Shown here piece after piece: positions 36,546-47,322 of a stretch of 64,000 nt of DNA. The notes beneath the pieces are model-generated. The model saw nothing but the letters and a program-made list of their open reading frames with translations, had not been told where the DNA came from and did not search any database. The stretch is from Enterococcus lacertideformus. Its GTDB lineage: Bacteria; Bacillota; Bacilli; Lactobacillales; Enterococcaceae. Within the stretch, counting starts at the first letter, position 1. The number at the start of each line of letters is the position of its first letter. The position numbers and the translations under genes were made by a program. The stretch covers positions 1-64,000 of the forward strand of contig JADAKE010000014.1 of NCBI GenBank assembly GCA_015680865.1, read 5' to 3'.

Positions 36546-37178
36546 ATGAAAAAAAAAGGAAAATCAATGTTTCGAAGAATATTCTCTTTATTAGCTATAA
36601 TTATGATTGTAGGGATACTGATCCTTTTAGGTAGAACGTATCAATCAATCAGACGAGTGGAAAAATATCAGCCAGAAATAACTACAGCAATTGAAAAATA
36701 TCAAATGCAAAAATATGAAACTTTAATAAAAGCAATTATTCTGACTGAATCAAAGGGCAAAGGTTTGGATTTAATGCAAAGCTCAGAAAGCGCCTATGGA
36801 AAAGCGAATATGATTGATAGTCAAAAAGTCAGTATTGACGAAGGGGTAAGTTATTTGGCTGAGGTGATTGCAGAAGCTCAAAAACAAGGATGTGATCTAG
36901 AAACGGCGATCCAAGCATATAATTTTGGGAAAGATTACATTGTTTACGTAAAAAAACGTGGGGGAACCAATACAGTCGAAATAGCGGAAGAATACTCAAA
37001 AAATGTGTTAAGCCCACTACTAGGCAATCAAGAGAAAACAACATACCGTTATTGGAGAATCCAGTCGTTGCTTTACAATGGTGGTTACCTCTACCATAAT
37101 GGAGGTAACATGTTTTATTCAAAAGTAGTCAAAATGAATGAGGATCTAATCAGATTTTATGAAAAAATCTGGAAATAG
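36546..37178 (+). CDS. Membrane-anchored lysozyme-like protein
   Basis: A 210-residue protein. Residues 1-30 are a signal anchor (KGKSMFRRIFSLLAIIMIVG). Then comes the lysozyme-like domain of the Pmp23/CwlT type: YETLIKAIILTESKGKGLDL with the catalytic Glu (about residue 60), MQSSESAYGKAN, VSYLAEVIAEAQKQGCDLET and AIQAYNFGKDYIVYVKKRGG. The enzyme is expected to cleave peptidoglycan glycan strands at the outer face of the membrane. Start at the ATG at 36546 with only a weak ribosome site (AGGTGAATTTAT). Single gene, intact. Confidence 0.85.
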   Translation: MKKKGKSMFRRIFSLLAIIMIVGILILLGRTYQSIRRVEKYQPEITTAIEKYQMQKYETLIKAIILTESKGKGLDLMQSSESAYGKANMIDSQKVSIDEGVSYLAEVIAEAQKQGCDLETAIQAYNFGKDYIVYVKKRGGTNTVEIAEEYSKNVLSPLLGNQEKTTYRYWRIQSLLYNGGYLYHNGGNMFYSKVVKMNEDLIRFYEKIWK

Positions 37179-37204
37179 TGGGAGCTTATTGAAATAGTTA
37201 ATGA

Positions 37205-37533
37205 TTCTTATCTATTTTTACTATAAGGCTTAAAACTTTTGGATGGTCAAGTAGAGCAAAATAAATTTACTTGGGTAATTGCAGAGGAAATGACAGGCTT
37301 AGGAATGATCGTTCTAGGTCTTATTCCCCATAATATAGGATTGCATAAAGCAAGGGCTGCCTGAGAAGTTCGTTTAGAAGTAAGTTTGGTCTATTGGGCT
37401 AGGTGCAGTCATTTGTATCTTAGGACTATCAAAACTGGTTGATTTTATCTTTTCTAAAGCTTGTAGGAAACTCTTTCAAGCTAGTGCAATGTTGGACTGG
37501 TGGATGAGTCGTTTAGAGGGGCGATATAAATAA
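37205..37533 (+). pseudogene. Membrane-protein remnant
   Basis: Two pieces in different frames: LKLLDGQVEQNKFTWVIAEE, MTGLGMIVLGLIPHNIGLHK, then after a shift SIGLGAVICILGLSKLVDFI, FSKACRKLFQASAMLDWWMS and RLEGRYK ending at the TAA at 37531. Two hydrophobic segments suggest a small membrane protein. Family not recognised. Stops and a shift mean it is not functional as it stands. Confidence 0.4.
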
Positions 37534-37681
37534 ATTTCAAACAACACATGAGATAGTAATCATTTAGTTGAATTAAGTCATGTGTTTTTGTTTTATATAA
37601 ATTTTAAAAAAATAAGTTGTTTTTAATAATAGAAAAAGCTAGACTTAAATATGTTGATTATTTTTTGAAAGTTGGCGAAGA

Positions 37682-40018
37682 ATGGAAAATAAAAAAATAC
37701 ATGGACTTACTCAGGAAGAAGTGAACAAAAAAATTGCCTCTGGGCAACAAAATGACTATCAAGAGGATGCATCAAAAAGTACAAAGCAAATCCTAAGCGA
37801 TAATATCTTGACCTTATTTAATTTCTTGAACTTCTGGATAGGGTTGTGTTTATTATGGGTAGGCGCATATTCCAATATGGCTTATCTTGCAATCATTTTA
37901 GTAAACATTGTAATTGGTATTTATCAAGAAATACATGCAAGAAATCTTGTAAGAAAACTATCCATTGTTTCGCAAGCTGAAGTTCAAGTCATTCGTGAAG
38001 GCAAAGAACAAGCAATTGAAACCAAAGCACTAGTTTTAGGAGACATAGTCAAAATCGGTGCAGGTGAACAAATCCCATCCGACCTGCGGGTTATTTCAGG
38101 AAGTGCTGAAGCTAATGAAGCATTATTAACAGGAGAATCAGACTTGATCGTAAAAACAGCAGGTGATGAATTGCTTTCTGGTAGTTTCTTAACAAGTGGC
38201 TCAGTTTTAGCCGAAACGATCCGTGTAGGGGCGGATAATTATGCGGTTCGTTTAACGAACGAAGCAAAAACGCACAAAACGATTCATTCAGAACTAGTGG
38301 ATTCTATTCGGAAAGTTTCAAAATTCACTAGTTTCGTTATCATACCATTAGGAATTATTTTATTTCTAGAAGCATTATTTATTCGATACGCTTCAATCAA
38401 GATCTCTGTTATCGCTTCTGCAGCGGCTTTACTAGGTATGTTGCCAAAAGGGTTAGTTTTGTTGATCAGTATTGCATTGACTACTGGCGTAACCAAATTA
38501 GCGAAAAAAAGAATTTTAGTACAAGATATGTATTCAATTGAAACACTCGCACACGTAGATACACTTTGCTTAGATAAAACAGGAACGATCACTGAAGGGA
38601 AAATGAGTCTGCAACGAGTTGAAGCCCTTCATCCAGCTTACGAAAAAGCAATTCCTGAAATTATGGGAACCTATCTTGCAAAAAGTAGTGACAACAATCT
38701 CACAATGCGAGCTCTCCGAGATTATTTTGACTTATCTAACCGTTACAATGTAACTGAAACATTAGCTTTTTCTTCAGAACGCAAATGGGGAGCAATGGAA
38801 TTTCCTGAACTAGGTGTGATCTATATTGGTGCACCAGAACGGTTAGTAGAAAAGGATCGATTACCAGAAAGTTTGATGATAGCACAAGCAAATGGCTATC
38901 GTGTGTTGCTATTAGGAATTGCTCCTGGACAAAAGTTAACGCAAGAACAACCACATGGAATCGAACCGATTGCTTTGTTTGAAATTGATGATCCTATTCG
39001 TAAAAATGCCGAAAAGACTTTAGCTTACTTACATGCTGAAGGCGTAGAACTAAAAGTAATTTCAGGGGATAATCCTTTTACTGTTTCAAGTATTGCGCGA
39101 CGTGCAGGGTTACCGCACTATGATTCTTACATTGATCTTTCAACATTGGTACAAGAAGAAGCAGTTCGAAAAGCTGCACATGAATATACAGTGTTTGGAC
39201 GAGTAAGTCCCCAACAAAAGAAAACTTTAGTAAACGAACTAAAAGAAAATGGACGCACAGTGGCTATGACAGGCGATGGTGTCAATGATGTCTTGGCTTT
39301 GCGAGAAGCAGACTGTAGTATCGCAATGGCAGAAGGAGATGGAGCTACCCGTCAAATTGCTAATCTAGTTTTACTTGATTCTGATTTTACAACTTTACCA
39401 GAAGTTTTATTTGAGGGACGCCGTGTGGTCAACAATGTAACCAAAGTGTCTGGAATTTTCTTTATCAAGACAATTTATTCTTTCATTTTATCGATTTTAT
39501 GTGCAATAACTGCAGTTGGTTTTCCATTTATTCCAATTCAAATCACTTTAATCGATTTGGCAATCGAAGGATATCCTTCTTTCTTCTTATCGTTTGAACA
39601 AGATAAAAGAAAAATCACCTATCGTTATCTTCCAACAGCGTTGATCAATGCTTTGCCCAATGCCGTGCTAGTAGTGTTGAATATCATTGCTGTCTATGTT
39701 TTAGGTAACATCTTACCTTTTTCACAAATGCAAACAACAACGTTGATGTATTACTTGTTAATCGGAATCAGTTGCATGGCAGTGATTAAAGCATGCTATC
39801 CCTTTAATCCATTGCGTGTTTTCTTGACAGCACCTACTGTTATTGGAATTTATGTGGCAGCAATGCTTTTCCATCATTTACTAGAAGTCGATCTAGGACT
39901 AGGAACTGCTTGGCCATATTTTATCGGTTTTATGGTTATCAATATTACTTTCCGTTTACTCTACTGGAAAACAAACATCCAAGACTATTTATTGAACAAA
40001 TTTGCAAGTACTAAGTAA
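37682..40018 (+). CDS. P-type ATPase, CtpE-like cation transporter
   Basis: A 778-residue P-type ATPase lacking metal-binding N-domains. Motifs: LLTGESDLIVKTAG, ion-path GMLPKGLVLLISIALTTG (PKGL in helix 4 instead of PEAL or CPC), phosphorylation CLDKTGTITEGKM, VISGDNPFTVSSIARRAG, and TGDGVNDVLALREADCSIAM. The C-terminus has six helices (ITLIDLAIEGYPSFFLSFEQ). This pattern fits the CtpE/YloB-like group reported to move Ca2+, rather than heavy metals or K+, but the ion cannot be fixed from sequence. No riboswitch is visible in its leader, unlike the ATPase at 16964. Intact, single gene. Start ATG at 37682 follows TGGCGAAGA, a weak site. Confidence 0.85.
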   Translation: MENKKIHGLTQEEVNKKIASGQQNDYQEDASKSTKQILSDNILTLFNFLNFWIGLCLLWVGAYSNMAYLAIILVNIVIGIYQEIHARNLVRKLSIVSQAEVQVIREGKEQAIETKALVLGDIVKIGAGEQIPSDLRVISGSAEANEALLTGESDLIVKTAGDELLSGSFLTSGSVLAETIRVGADNYAVRLTNEAKTHKTIHSELVDSIRKVSKFTSFVIIPLGIILFLEALFIRYASIKISVIASAAALLGMLPKGLVLLISIALTTGVTKLAKKRILVQDMYSIETLAHVDTLCLDKTGTITEGKMSLQRVEALHPAYEKAIPEIMGTYLAKSSDNNLTMRALRDYFDLSNRYNVTETLAFSSERKWGAMEFPELGVIYIGAPERLVEKDRLPESLMIAQANGYRVLLLGIAPGQKLTQEQPHGIEPIALFEIDDPIRKNAEKTLAYLHAEGVELKVISGDNPFTVSSIARRAGLPHYDSYIDLSTLVQEEAVRKAAHEYTVFGRVSPQQKKTLVNELKENGRTVAMTGDGVNDVLALREADCSIAMAEGDGATRQIANLVLLDSDFTTLPEVLFEGRRVVNNVTKVSGIFFIKTIYSFILSILCAITAVGFPFIPIQITLIDLAIEGYPSFFLSFEQDKRKITYRYLPTALINALPNAVLVVLNIIAVYVLGNILPFSQMQTTTLMYYLLIGISCMAVIKACYPFNPLRVFLTAPTVIGIYVAAMLFHHLLEVDLGLGTAWPYFIGFMVINITFRLLYWKTNIQDYLLNKFASTK

Positions 40019-40052
40019 TCCATGATTTAATTGGGTAATAGAAGTCTTATAC

Positions 40053-40080
40053 TTGAAAAAGAACAGAATTATGATAGAAT
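40053..40080 (+). promoter_or_regulatory. Promoter in front of dnaG
   Basis: TTGAAA at 40053-40058 and TAGAAT at 40075-40080 with a 16-base spacer. It lies upstream of the hairpin at 40103, so the hairpin would be in the dnaG leader. Confidence 0.5.
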
Positions 40081-40102
40081 AAAATATGTATAATTGTGTC
40101 CT

Positions 40103-40140
40103 GTAAAATCGCACTGATTTTCGTTGGTGCGATTTTTTAC
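40103..40140 (+). terminator. Hairpin with T run: ATPase terminator and/or dnaG attenuator
   Basis: GTAAAATCGCAC (40103-40114) pairs with GTGCGATTTTTTAC (40127-40140), with T6 in the 3' arm. It sits 85 bases after the ATPase stop but also about 20 bases after a likely dnaG promoter. It may end upstream transcription, attenuate dnaG-rpoD, or both. Confidence 0.65.
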
Positions 40141-40202
40141 CGGTTATTCTCCTGAGGTATCTTTCGATTAGGTACCATCCAGTTATTACAGGGGGTGAGA
40201 GT

Positions 40203-42047
40203 GTGGCTCAACGAATTCCTCAAGAAGTTATCGAAAACATTCGTGGACAAACGAATATTGTTGAGGTAATTGGACAATATGTCCAATTAAAAAAATCTGG
40301 AAAGAATTATCTAGGATTGTGTCCTTTTCATGAAGAACGAACCCCATCATTTTCAGTTGCTGAAGATAAACAGATCTTTCATTGCTTTGGTTGCGGTAAA
40401 GGGGGAAACGTCTTTACCTTTCTTCAAGAATTAGAAGGACTAAGCTTTCCAGAAGTGGTTATCAAAGTTGCTGATTTTGAACAAATTCCTTTAGAAAATC
40501 AATGGCGAAAGCAAACTCTCCCTTTAGAAAACAGCAGTGATTCCATCAACGGAAGATTGATTTTGGCTCATGAAAAAGCTGAAGAGTTTTACCATCACAT
40601 GTTGCTTCATACAAAAGTAGGAGAGAAAGCTTTAACTTATTTATTAGAACGTGGTTTAACGCTAGAATTAATTGAAGAATTTACTATTGGATTTGCGCCG
40701 AATGAACGTTCGTTTTTAAAACAAGTATTTAAAAATGAGTCATATAGTCAAGAAATTTTAGAACGTTCCGGTTTGTTTATTTCTCATGAGGATGGGGGAA
40801 TATCTGATCGTTTTTATCAACGTATTATGTTACCCATACGCAATTCTCAAGGTCGAACGATCGGTTTTTCTGGAAGATGGCTCGCACCGAAAAATGGTCA
40901 AGAAAAAGATCAGCCTAAATATTTGAACAGTCCTGAAACGGAATTGTTTAATAAAAGGCAAGTTTTGTTTAATTTAGATAAAGCGCGGAGTGATATACGT
41001 AAAAGTGGCGAAGTACTTTTATTTGAGGGATTTATGGATGTGATCGCCGCTTGGCAAGCGGGCGTAAAAAATGGAATAGCTTCCATGGGTACAAGTTTAA
41101 CGAGTCAACAGATCCAATATATCGAACGATTAACGAAAGAATTAGTTTTTTGTTATGATGGAGATAAGGCTGGATTCGAGGCAACAAACAGAGGAATTGA
41201 ATTGTTAAGACAGAATAGTCGATTGCAGTTGTCAATCATCGTGATTCCAGAAAAACTTGATCCAGATGAATACTTACGTAAGTATGGGAATGATTCGTTG
41301 CGTGAATTGGTTTATCATGGACGCGAAACAGTTTTTACTTTCAAGTGTCACTATTTAAAACAAGACAAAAATTTAGAAAATGAAAAAGATAAGATTGAAT
41401 ATCTAGAAGATGTGTTAAGGGAAATAAGTCATGTGATTTCTCCGATTGAACAAGACATGTATCTTTCGCAATTGTCCGCTGATTTTCAGCTGAGCCGAGA
41501 GACTATGCAAAAACAATTGCGTGAACTTCGCAGAGAAAACCAAAAGAGTCTGGGCAAACAATCTGAAATGATAATTGAACAACAGATTTCACGTCCGACA
41601 GTAATAAAAAAAAGGCCACTGACTCAGGTTGAAAAAGCTGAGCAAATGCTTTTATATCGAGTGTTCAAAGAAACTTCTGTTCGTAATCTGCTTAAGGAAC
41701 AGCAATTTCAGTTTATCCATGATACGTACGCAGAAGTTTATTTTTTATTTGATGCGTTTTTATCACAACATGATGAATTCAAACTTGCAGAGTTTATAGA
41801 TTTTTTGCAAGATGAAAATTTAAGGCGTTTAGTGGTAGAAATCGAGTATTTGAGTGTAGCAGAAGAAAGCACACAAAGAGAAATCCAAGATTTAATGCGT
41901 GTAATCAGTAAATCGAGTTTAGCTGATGAAATAAATTTAAAAAAACAAATGCAGCATGAAGCAAGAAAAACTGGTAACAAGCAATTAGAATTGGAATTAA
42001 CGATTGAAATCATTAATTTAACGAAACAGTTAAAACAAGCCGAATAG
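40203..42047 (+). CDS. dnaG: DNA primase
   Basis: A 614-residue primase with GTG start behind GGGGGTGAG. The N-terminal zinc-binding domain has [40 protein letters not shown] (CHC2 ligands). The central TOPRIM part has [20 protein letters not shown] and [11 protein letters not shown] (catalytic acids). A C-terminal helicase-binding domain of about 170 residues follows. It makes RNA primers for DNA replication together with the DnaB-type helicase. It is followed after 23 bases by rpoD, the usual primase-sigma pair of the macromolecular synthesis operon; rpsU is not adjacent. Intact, normal length. Confidence 0.97.
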   Translation: MAQRIPQEVIENIRGQTNIVEVIGQYVQLKKSGKNYLGLCPFHEERTPSFSVAEDKQIFHCFGCGKGGNVFTFLQELEGLSFPEVVIKVADFEQIPLENQWRKQTLPLENSSDSINGRLILAHEKAEEFYHHMLLHTKVGEKALTYLLERGLTLELIEEFTIGFAPNERSFLKQVFKNESYSQEILERSGLFISHEDGGISDRFYQRIMLPIRNSQGRTIGFSGRWLAPKNGQEKDQPKYLNSPETELFNKRQVLFNLDKARSDIRKSGEVLLFEGFMDVIAAWQAGVKNGIASMGTSLTSQQIQYIERLTKELVFCYDGDKAGFEATNRGIELLRQNSRLQLSIIVIPEKLDPDEYLRKYGNDSLRELVYHGRETVFTFKCHYLKQDKNLENEKDKIEYLEDVLREISHVISPIEQDMYLSQLSADFQLSRETMQKQLRELRRENQKSLGKQSEMIIEQQISRPTVIKKRPLTQVEKAEQMLLYRVFKETSVRNLLKEQQFQFIHDTYAEVYFLFDAFLSQHDEFKLAEFIDFLQDENLRRLVVEIEYLSVAEESTQREIQDLMRVISKSSLADEINLKKQMQHEARKTGNKQLELELTIEIINLTKQLKQAE

Positions 42048-42070
42048 CTACTCAAGGGGGGCCTTCTTTT

Positions 42071-43180
42071 ATGGCAAATGTAACAGATAATAAAAAGTAC
42101 GAAGCAGCAGTAGCAGCTTTTATCAAAGTAAATAAACCAAAAAAACAAGTAGTGTACGATGATCTTTCAAACCAACTTGCGACACCATTCACCTTGAATG
42201 CAGATGAGATGGATCAATTGATCCAACAAGTCGAAGATGCGGGCATCAGTGTCGTTGATGAAAATGGAGAACCATCCATTCATAGTTTGAAGAATGCAGA
42301 GAAAAAAGCTGAGCAAGCAAAAACAGAAGATCTATCTGCACCGACTGGTGTAAAAATTAATGATCCAGTTCGTATGTATTTAAAAGAAATTGGTCGAGTT
42401 TCCCTTTTAACTGCGGAAGAAGAAGTAGCTTTAGCTTTAAAAATCGAAGAAGGAGATCAAGAAGCAAAACAGCGTTTAGCTGAAGCAAACCTTCGTTTGG
42501 TTGTAAGTATCGCGAAAAGATATGTCGGTCGTGGTATGCAGTTTCTTGATTTGATTCAAGAAGGAAATATGGGATTGATGAAAGCCGTTGAAAAGTTTGA
42601 TTACCGCAAAGGATTCAAGTTCTCAACTTATGCGACTTGGTGGATCAGACAAGCAATCACCCGTGCGATTGCTGACCAAGCACGTACGATTCGTATCCCA
42701 GTGCATATGGTAGAAACCATCAATAAACTGATACGTATCCAGCGTCAATTACTTCAAGACTTAGGAAGAGAACCAACGCCGGAAGAAATCGGAGCAGAAA
42801 TGGATCTTCCTACAGAAAAAGTACGCGAAATATTAAAAATTGCGCAAGAGCCTGTTTCGTTAGAAACACCAATCGGTGAAGAAGATGACTCTCATCTTGG
42901 TGACTTTATTGAGGATCAAGAAGCAACAAGTCCTGCAGAACATGCTGCCTACGAGTTATTGAAAGAACAATTAGAAGATGTGCTAGATACATTGACTGAT
43001 CGAGAAGAAAATGTTCTTCGCTTACGTTTTGGTTTAGACGATGGACGGACAAGAACCCTTGAAGAGGTTGGTAAGGTTTTTGGTGTTACTCGTGAACGTA
43101 TTCGTCAGATTGAAGCAAAAGCCTTAAGAAAGTTGCGCCATCCATCTCGTTCAAAACAGTTAAAAGATTTCTTGGAATAA
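42071..43180 (+). CDS. rpoD: Primary RNA polymerase sigma factor (sigma-A)
   Basis: A 369-residue housekeeping sigma factor. Region 1.1 is at the N-terminus, region 1.2 at [20 protein letters not shown], region 2 with [40 protein letters not shown] and [20 protein letters not shown], region 3 with [20 protein letters not shown], and region 4 with [20 protein letters not shown]. It directs RNA polymerase to -10/-35 promoters like those seen in this window. Ribosome site AAGGGGGG. Immediately after dnaG and co-transcribed; terminator at 43257. Intact. Confidence 0.98.
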   Translation: MANVTDNKKYEAAVAAFIKVNKPKKQVVYDDLSNQLATPFTLNADEMDQLIQQVEDAGISVVDENGEPSIHSLKNAEKKAEQAKTEDLSAPTGVKINDPVRMYLKEIGRVSLLTAEEEVALALKIEEGDQEAKQRLAEANLRLVVSIAKRYVGRGMQFLDLIQEGNMGLMKAVEKFDYRKGFKFSTYATWWIRQAITRAIADQARTIRIPVHMVETINKLIRIQRQLLQDLGREPTPEEIGAEMDLPTEKVREILKIAQEPVSLETPIGEEDDSHLGDFIEDQEATSPAEHAAYELLKEQLEDVLDTLTDREENVLRLRFGLDDGRTRTLEEVGKVFGVTRERIRQIEAKALRKLRHPSRSKQLKDFLE

Positions 43181-43256
43181 ATAAAAAGCGAGAATAAAAT
43201 TTCTAATCAGTAAATAATTTGGAAGTTTGAGAATACCTATCACCTATCATTAAAAA

Positions 43257-43300
43257 TAGAAAATAACACCAGTAATCACTGATGTTATTTTCTATTTTTT
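43257..43300 (+). terminator. Terminator of dnaG-rpoD
   Basis: TAGAAAATAACA (43257-43268) pairs with TGTTATTTTCTA (43283-43294), followed by TTTTTT. Confidence 0.75.
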
Positions 43301-43423
43301 TCTATTTTTTCGATAAATTTTTTTTATAAAAAGAAAAATTTATCTGTTTATTCTATGTAGTATAGAATATGTTTGTGAAAACAGTGTAAAAAAATCAATA
43401 TGTAGTATATATGGAGGAATAAA

Positions 43424-44434
43424 ATGAAAGAAGTTCAATATATTAATTACGCAAAAGGAATTGGTATTGCTTTGGTAGTACTTGGTCACATCGGATTTTT
43501 AGAACAGTATATTTACGCTTTTCATATGCCTTTTTTCTTCTTTTTATCAGGTTTTTTATTATCAAATATTGAAAAGAAGAAGACAAAAAGATTTGTTAAT
43601 GATAAAGTGAAAAGATTATTGATTCCATACTTTAGTTTTAGTATCGTCAGCTTTCTTTATTGGCTATGTATAGAAAAAAATTTAAGAAGCGTTGCGATTA
43701 AACCCACCAAGGCGTTTATGAATATCCTATTTCCAAGTGTAGGTGATAAATATGTTTATAATGTTCCTTTATGGTTTCTTATTGCTCTATTTATAACTAT
43801 TATTTTAGTTTTTCTAGCAATAAAATATATAAAAAATAAATATATCTTATTGATCTTATCTCTATTATTATTTATTTGTATCGGAAATAATCCTCATCCT
43901 CGATTTTTTGAATTATCTATTGCTCTTTCTGGTGGACAGTTTTTCTTACTTTTAGGATTTTTCAGTAGAGAAATTATTGGTAAAGATTTAAAAAGCTTAC
44001 AAAATAAATCGGATAAGTATTTGGTAATTACTTTGTTTGTTAGTTTGCTGTGTATCATACTTTTTGCAAAAGTAAATCATTTTGAAATAAGTATGATGAG
44101 TAATCATTATGGAAATCTTTTTTATGCAACGTTTAGCTCGATCAGTGGTATCGTTTTTCTATTTTCTCTTTCATTATTATTAAATAACTGGTCAAGTAAT
44201 TTATCGCTACTAAATACACTAGGAAAAGATTCCTTATTTATAATGGGTGTACACGAACCAATAAAAAGAGTAGTTATTTTCTTATTGAGCAAAATCACTC
44301 ATATCCAAGAAGATGTTTTAAGAAATACCTGTCTGTATGCTCTTACAATACTAGTCCTAGTATTAATGTTGTCATTATTTTTAAAGCGACTTATTCCCAA
44401 ACCGTGTAAAAAATATTTTAGTTTATATAAATAA
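43424..44434 (+). CDS. Membrane acyltransferase, family 3
   Basis: A 336-residue protein with about ten membrane helices. The N-terminus YINYAKGIGIALVVLGHIGF carries the conserved His of the acyltransferase-3 family, followed by FHMPFFFFLSGFLLSNIEKK with the typical H-x-PFFF-LSG motif and RLLIPYFSFS. It lacks the extracellular SGNH domain of OatA-type enzymes. Members O-acetylate cell-wall or exopolysaccharide sugars across the membrane. GGAGGA ribosome site. It is a single gene of low GC between rpoD and mapZ, possibly acquired; the substrate is unknown. Confidence 0.88.
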   Translation: MKEVQYINYAKGIGIALVVLGHIGFLEQYIYAFHMPFFFFLSGFLLSNIEKKKTKRFVNDKVKRLLIPYFSFSIVSFLYWLCIEKNLRSVAIKPTKAFMNILFPSVGDKYVYNVPLWFLIALFITIILVFLAIKYIKNKYILLILSLLLFICIGNNPHPRFFELSIALSGGQFFLLLGFFSREIIGKDLKSLQNKSDKYLVITLFVSLLCIILFAKVNHFEISMMSNHYGNLFYATFSSISGIVFLFSLSLLLNNWSSNLSLLNTLGKDSLFIMGVHEPIKRVVIFLLSKITHIQEDVLRNTCLYALTILVLVLMLSLFLKRLIPKPCKKYFSLYK

Positions 44435-45015
44435 GAAATAGTAAAAAATGAGCCATGTCGTTTTCTTTCTGAGAAGATAATTAGTAGAGGAATTTTACAA
44501 TGTAGAAAAAAATAAGTGAGCGTTAAATAGTTATAGAAAGTAATTGTAAAAATTTTTTTCTCAAAAATTAATGGGAGTTTTATATTAATTCTTTTTCAAT
44601 GAGTTATTGCCAAATCGTTATTGGGGATAGCTCATTTATTTTGTATATCACTATTCTAGTTCATACGAGGTTGAGAAAACAGTGTTCATCATTTCTGAGG
44701 TACTCCTTCTAAGTTGTGGATCATTTATTTCTTCCTAATTTTAAAGAAGGTCTATCTGTTAAAGCTTTTTTTAGTTTATTATTGAAGGAGTTCATTGTTT
44801 TAACATAGGTTCTCACTTGACAAAAGTTATGAGTATTCTTGACTAATTGAAAAAATGCCTCGTAAGAATTAAGCGTTCAATCTTTATTTGATAAGAAAAG
44901 TTTATTAAAAGATAATTCTTGAAAGAATATTTAATTGCTTAGCCTATTGGCGAAAGTTTCAGAATATGGTAGATTAAATGGTAGCGTAAACCTAACAAAA
45001 GGAGCCGATCGCTAA
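44435..45015. other. Gene-free region with a weak coding remnant
   Basis: About 580 bases. On the minus strand around 44750-44860 one frame reads YEAFFQLVKNTHNFCQVRTY, VKTMNSFNNKLKKALTDRPS, LKLGRNK and stop, protein-like but unassigned and without a start. AAAGGAG at 44998-45004 belongs to mapZ. No hairpin of note. Confidence 0.35.
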
Positions 45016-47103
45016 GTGAATGATGTCCCCCCACAAATGAATTCTTCAGAAGAAATCTTCCCTGATACGGAATTAAACGACCCAATCGAATGTTCAGAAT
45101 TAACTGATTTACCTTTGGAGTCAGTCATGGAATTATTTAGAGACGATTCACAATCTGAAGAAAATAAACCGCTACAACAAGTAGAAAACGCAGGAAAAGT
45201 GGCCGACACAAGCATGGATAATACGCACCCATTGGAGAATAAGCAAACGCAGGAAAATGAGTCAATTGATGTAGAAGACAATAAAAATGAAATAAAACTA
45301 GAGCAACAAAAGCGTGTGGCGGAGTTAAAAGAGTTTGTGGATCATGAAAAAGAAAATTCTATCTTATCTGCTTATATTAAAGCTCATAGAGAAGATACGA
45401 CAGAAGAGCATGCAGAAGAACTGATGCGAATGATCAAAGAAGAGCTAGAAACAAAAGCTAATAAGGAAACGAAAGAAATTACGTCTGACACAATAACGCT
45501 AGATCCGCAAATGAGGGCATCAGATATTGTTGAAGAAAAAGCATCTGTGTCTGAGGCTTTAACTGATAACGGACAAAACTCAGAAATTGCAGATGAGAAA
45601 AAGATAAACATAGAGTTAAATAAAGAAACGGACAACAATGAGGAAACTATAGAAAAAAGTAAGATAAAAAACGCAAAAGAATCTTCTCAGCAGAATGTGA
45701 CAGAAAACAACATGATTCTTCCTGCTGTAGAAAAAACAGCAGAAGCAAATACGCGACTGATAGAACAAAAAAACAATCAAACAGAGCACTCTTATACTAA
45801 GAAATCATTTGATGAAAAAGGTAATCGTGAGTCAGAACCTTCAAAAGAAGAAGCTTTACCAGATGAAATGCCAAGAAAAAAACAAACAGACTCAGTAATG
45901 GAAGCTGAATTAGAAAAAATTTCGACTGAAAAGCAAAAAGTCAAGCAAATAGGAGCAATAAAGACCAATCATTTGTTATCTAAAAGATCAAAAAAAGGAA
46001 CTTACCTCACTCTAGCAGCGGTATTATTACTAGGATTGGGTGGCTGGTCTTATTACGATCATCAGCAAAATGTTCAAGCACAAATCGCTGCTCAAAAAGA
46101 AGCCCAGAAGCAAAAAGTTTTAAACTTAAAACAAGCATTGGCTGATTTTTATACAGATAACTCACATCAATTTATCAATACTTCAATGATCAATCAAGAT
46201 TTAACCAAACTAAAAGCTGCTTTAGCTGAAGCGAAAAGCGAAAAAGAGTATCCTGAATTAGAAAAAGCATATGATGATATTCAAATGAAAATCAAAGACA
46301 TTAAACATGTGAATGAGTTATTTACCACTCCAGTTATCGCAAATGATCATTTAATCGATGCTCCTAAAATAAAAGCGGATAAAGAAATACAATCAATTGC
46401 AACTGATGAAACAGCTTTTGGTCAATTAATAAAAAAAGCACAGAATGAAGCAAATAATCAATACCAGCAATTACAAGTAGCAAAAGAAAAAATGAAAGAT
46501 ATTTATAACGAAAATAAAGTAATGAATAATGTAACCAGAGAGCGATACAATCAAGCAAAAGCAGCGGTTGATAAAGTCAAAAATGAAGAACTGACAACTT
46601 CTTTAAAGGAGCAGCTAAAACAAGTTGAAGATAGCTTGATTGCAAAAGAAAAGGAGGAAGCTCAGAAAAAAGCGGAGGAGGACAAAAAAGCCGAAGAAGC
46701 GAAAAAAGTAGCTGAAGCAACGGCGCAAGCCCAAGCGGCAAGGCAGGCCACACAACAAGCCAATTCTTCTAGGGGAACTTCAATCCCATCTACTAATTCA
46801 GCAAACCAACCGATTTTATCAACAAGACAAAGTGATGTGGCTGATACTTCTAATCCAGCTTGGAACTGGGCACCTGGTGTTCAAGAAAGTGTAATTGCCA
46901 CTTGCGTCCAACGTGGATACATCATTGAAGGCGGATATAGACTCGAAAAAGCTAGAATCGAAAATGGGGAAGGGTATTATAATCTTTATGCCACTTCAAC
47001 AAAATCAGCGTTAATGAACGGAATCGGAGAAAGTGCACTACCCTTTTATATTGTGACGATCAATTGTAAAACAGGTTGGTTCGGTGGTAATGGAAACCAT
47101 TGA
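45016..47103 (+). CDS. mapZ: Cell division site-positioning protein MapZ
   Basis: A 695-residue protein starting with GTG. Residues 1-325 form an acidic, Glu/Lys-rich cytoplasmic part, predicted disordered and coiled-coil. Residues about 333-352 are a single membrane helix (TYLTLAAVLLLGLGGWSYYD). An extracellular helical stalk (KQALADFYTDNSHQFINTSM, repeated K/A/E-rich helices) follows, then a Ser/Thr/Asn linker and a C-terminal domain with NPAWNWAPGVQESVIATCVQ, RGYIIEGGYRLEKARIENGE and CKTGWFGGNGNH. This C-terminus is characteristic of MapZ, which marks the division site, binds FtsZ inside and peptidoglycan outside in streptococci and enterococci. It is longer than the pneumococcal protein because of the cytoplasmic part. 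Intact; own terminator. Confidence 0.85.
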   Translation: MNDVPPQMNSSEEIFPDTELNDPIECSELTDLPLESVMELFRDDSQSEENKPLQQVENAGKVADTSMDNTHPLENKQTQENESIDVEDNKNEIKLEQQKRVAELKEFVDHEKENSILSAYIKAHREDTTEEHAEELMRMIKEELETKANKETKEITSDTITLDPQMRASDIVEEKASVSEALTDNGQNSEIADEKKINIELNKETDNNEETIEKSKIKNAKESSQQNVTENNMILPAVEKTAEANTRLIEQKNNQTEHSYTKKSFDEKGNRESEPSKEEALPDEMPRKKQTDSVMEAELEKISTEKQKVKQIGAIKTNHLLSKRSKKGTYLTLAAVLLLGLGGWSYYDHQQNVQAQIAAQKEAQKQKVLNLKQALADFYTDNSHQFINTSMINQDLTKLKAALAEAKSEKEYPELEKAYDDIQMKIKDIKHVNELFTTPVIANDHLIDAPKIKADKEIQSIATDETAFGQLIKKAQNEANNQYQQLQVAKEKMKDIYNENKVMNNVTRERYNQAKAAVDKVKNEELTTSLKEQLKQVEDSLIAKEKEEAQKKAEEDKKAEEAKKVAEATAQAQAARQATQQANSSRGTSIPSTNSANQPILSTRQSDVADTSNPAWNWAPGVQESVIATCVQRGYIIEGGYRLEKARIENGEGYYNLYATSTKSALMNGIGESALPFYIVTINCKTGWFGGNGNH

Positions 47104-47128
47104 TTTGCCATATGAGCAATGTTTAAGT

Positions 47129-47226
47129 AAAAAACTCAGGAATAATTGATTTTTCGTATATGGGATAAAATGCCCTGTGGATTGGATCATGTGCGAAAAA
47201 GGAAACGATTAGCCTGAGTTTTTTGA
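47129..47226 (+). terminator. Terminator after mapZ with a long loop
   Basis: AAAAACTCAGG (to 47140) pairs with CCTGAGTTTTTT (47213-47224). Inside, TTTTTCG pairs with CGAAAAA, making a long imperfect hairpin of about 95 bases, unusually large for a terminator. Confidence 0.6.
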
Positions 47227-47322
47227 TGCTGTTATAGGTGATCTAAGCTACTAATCAAAGAAACACTATGTTATGATAGCAAAGAAAGATGGTTGAATCT
47301 TTCATAAAGAAGGAGAAATAAA

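Noticed and set aside
37560..37681. Second Mn riboswitch before the ATPase at 37682
   Set aside because: The conserved GGGGAGTA and GAGACC words are absent from this leader.
44750..44860. Transposase C-terminus on the minus strand
   Set aside because: Short, no catalytic motif and no inverted repeats; similarity is only a loose impression.
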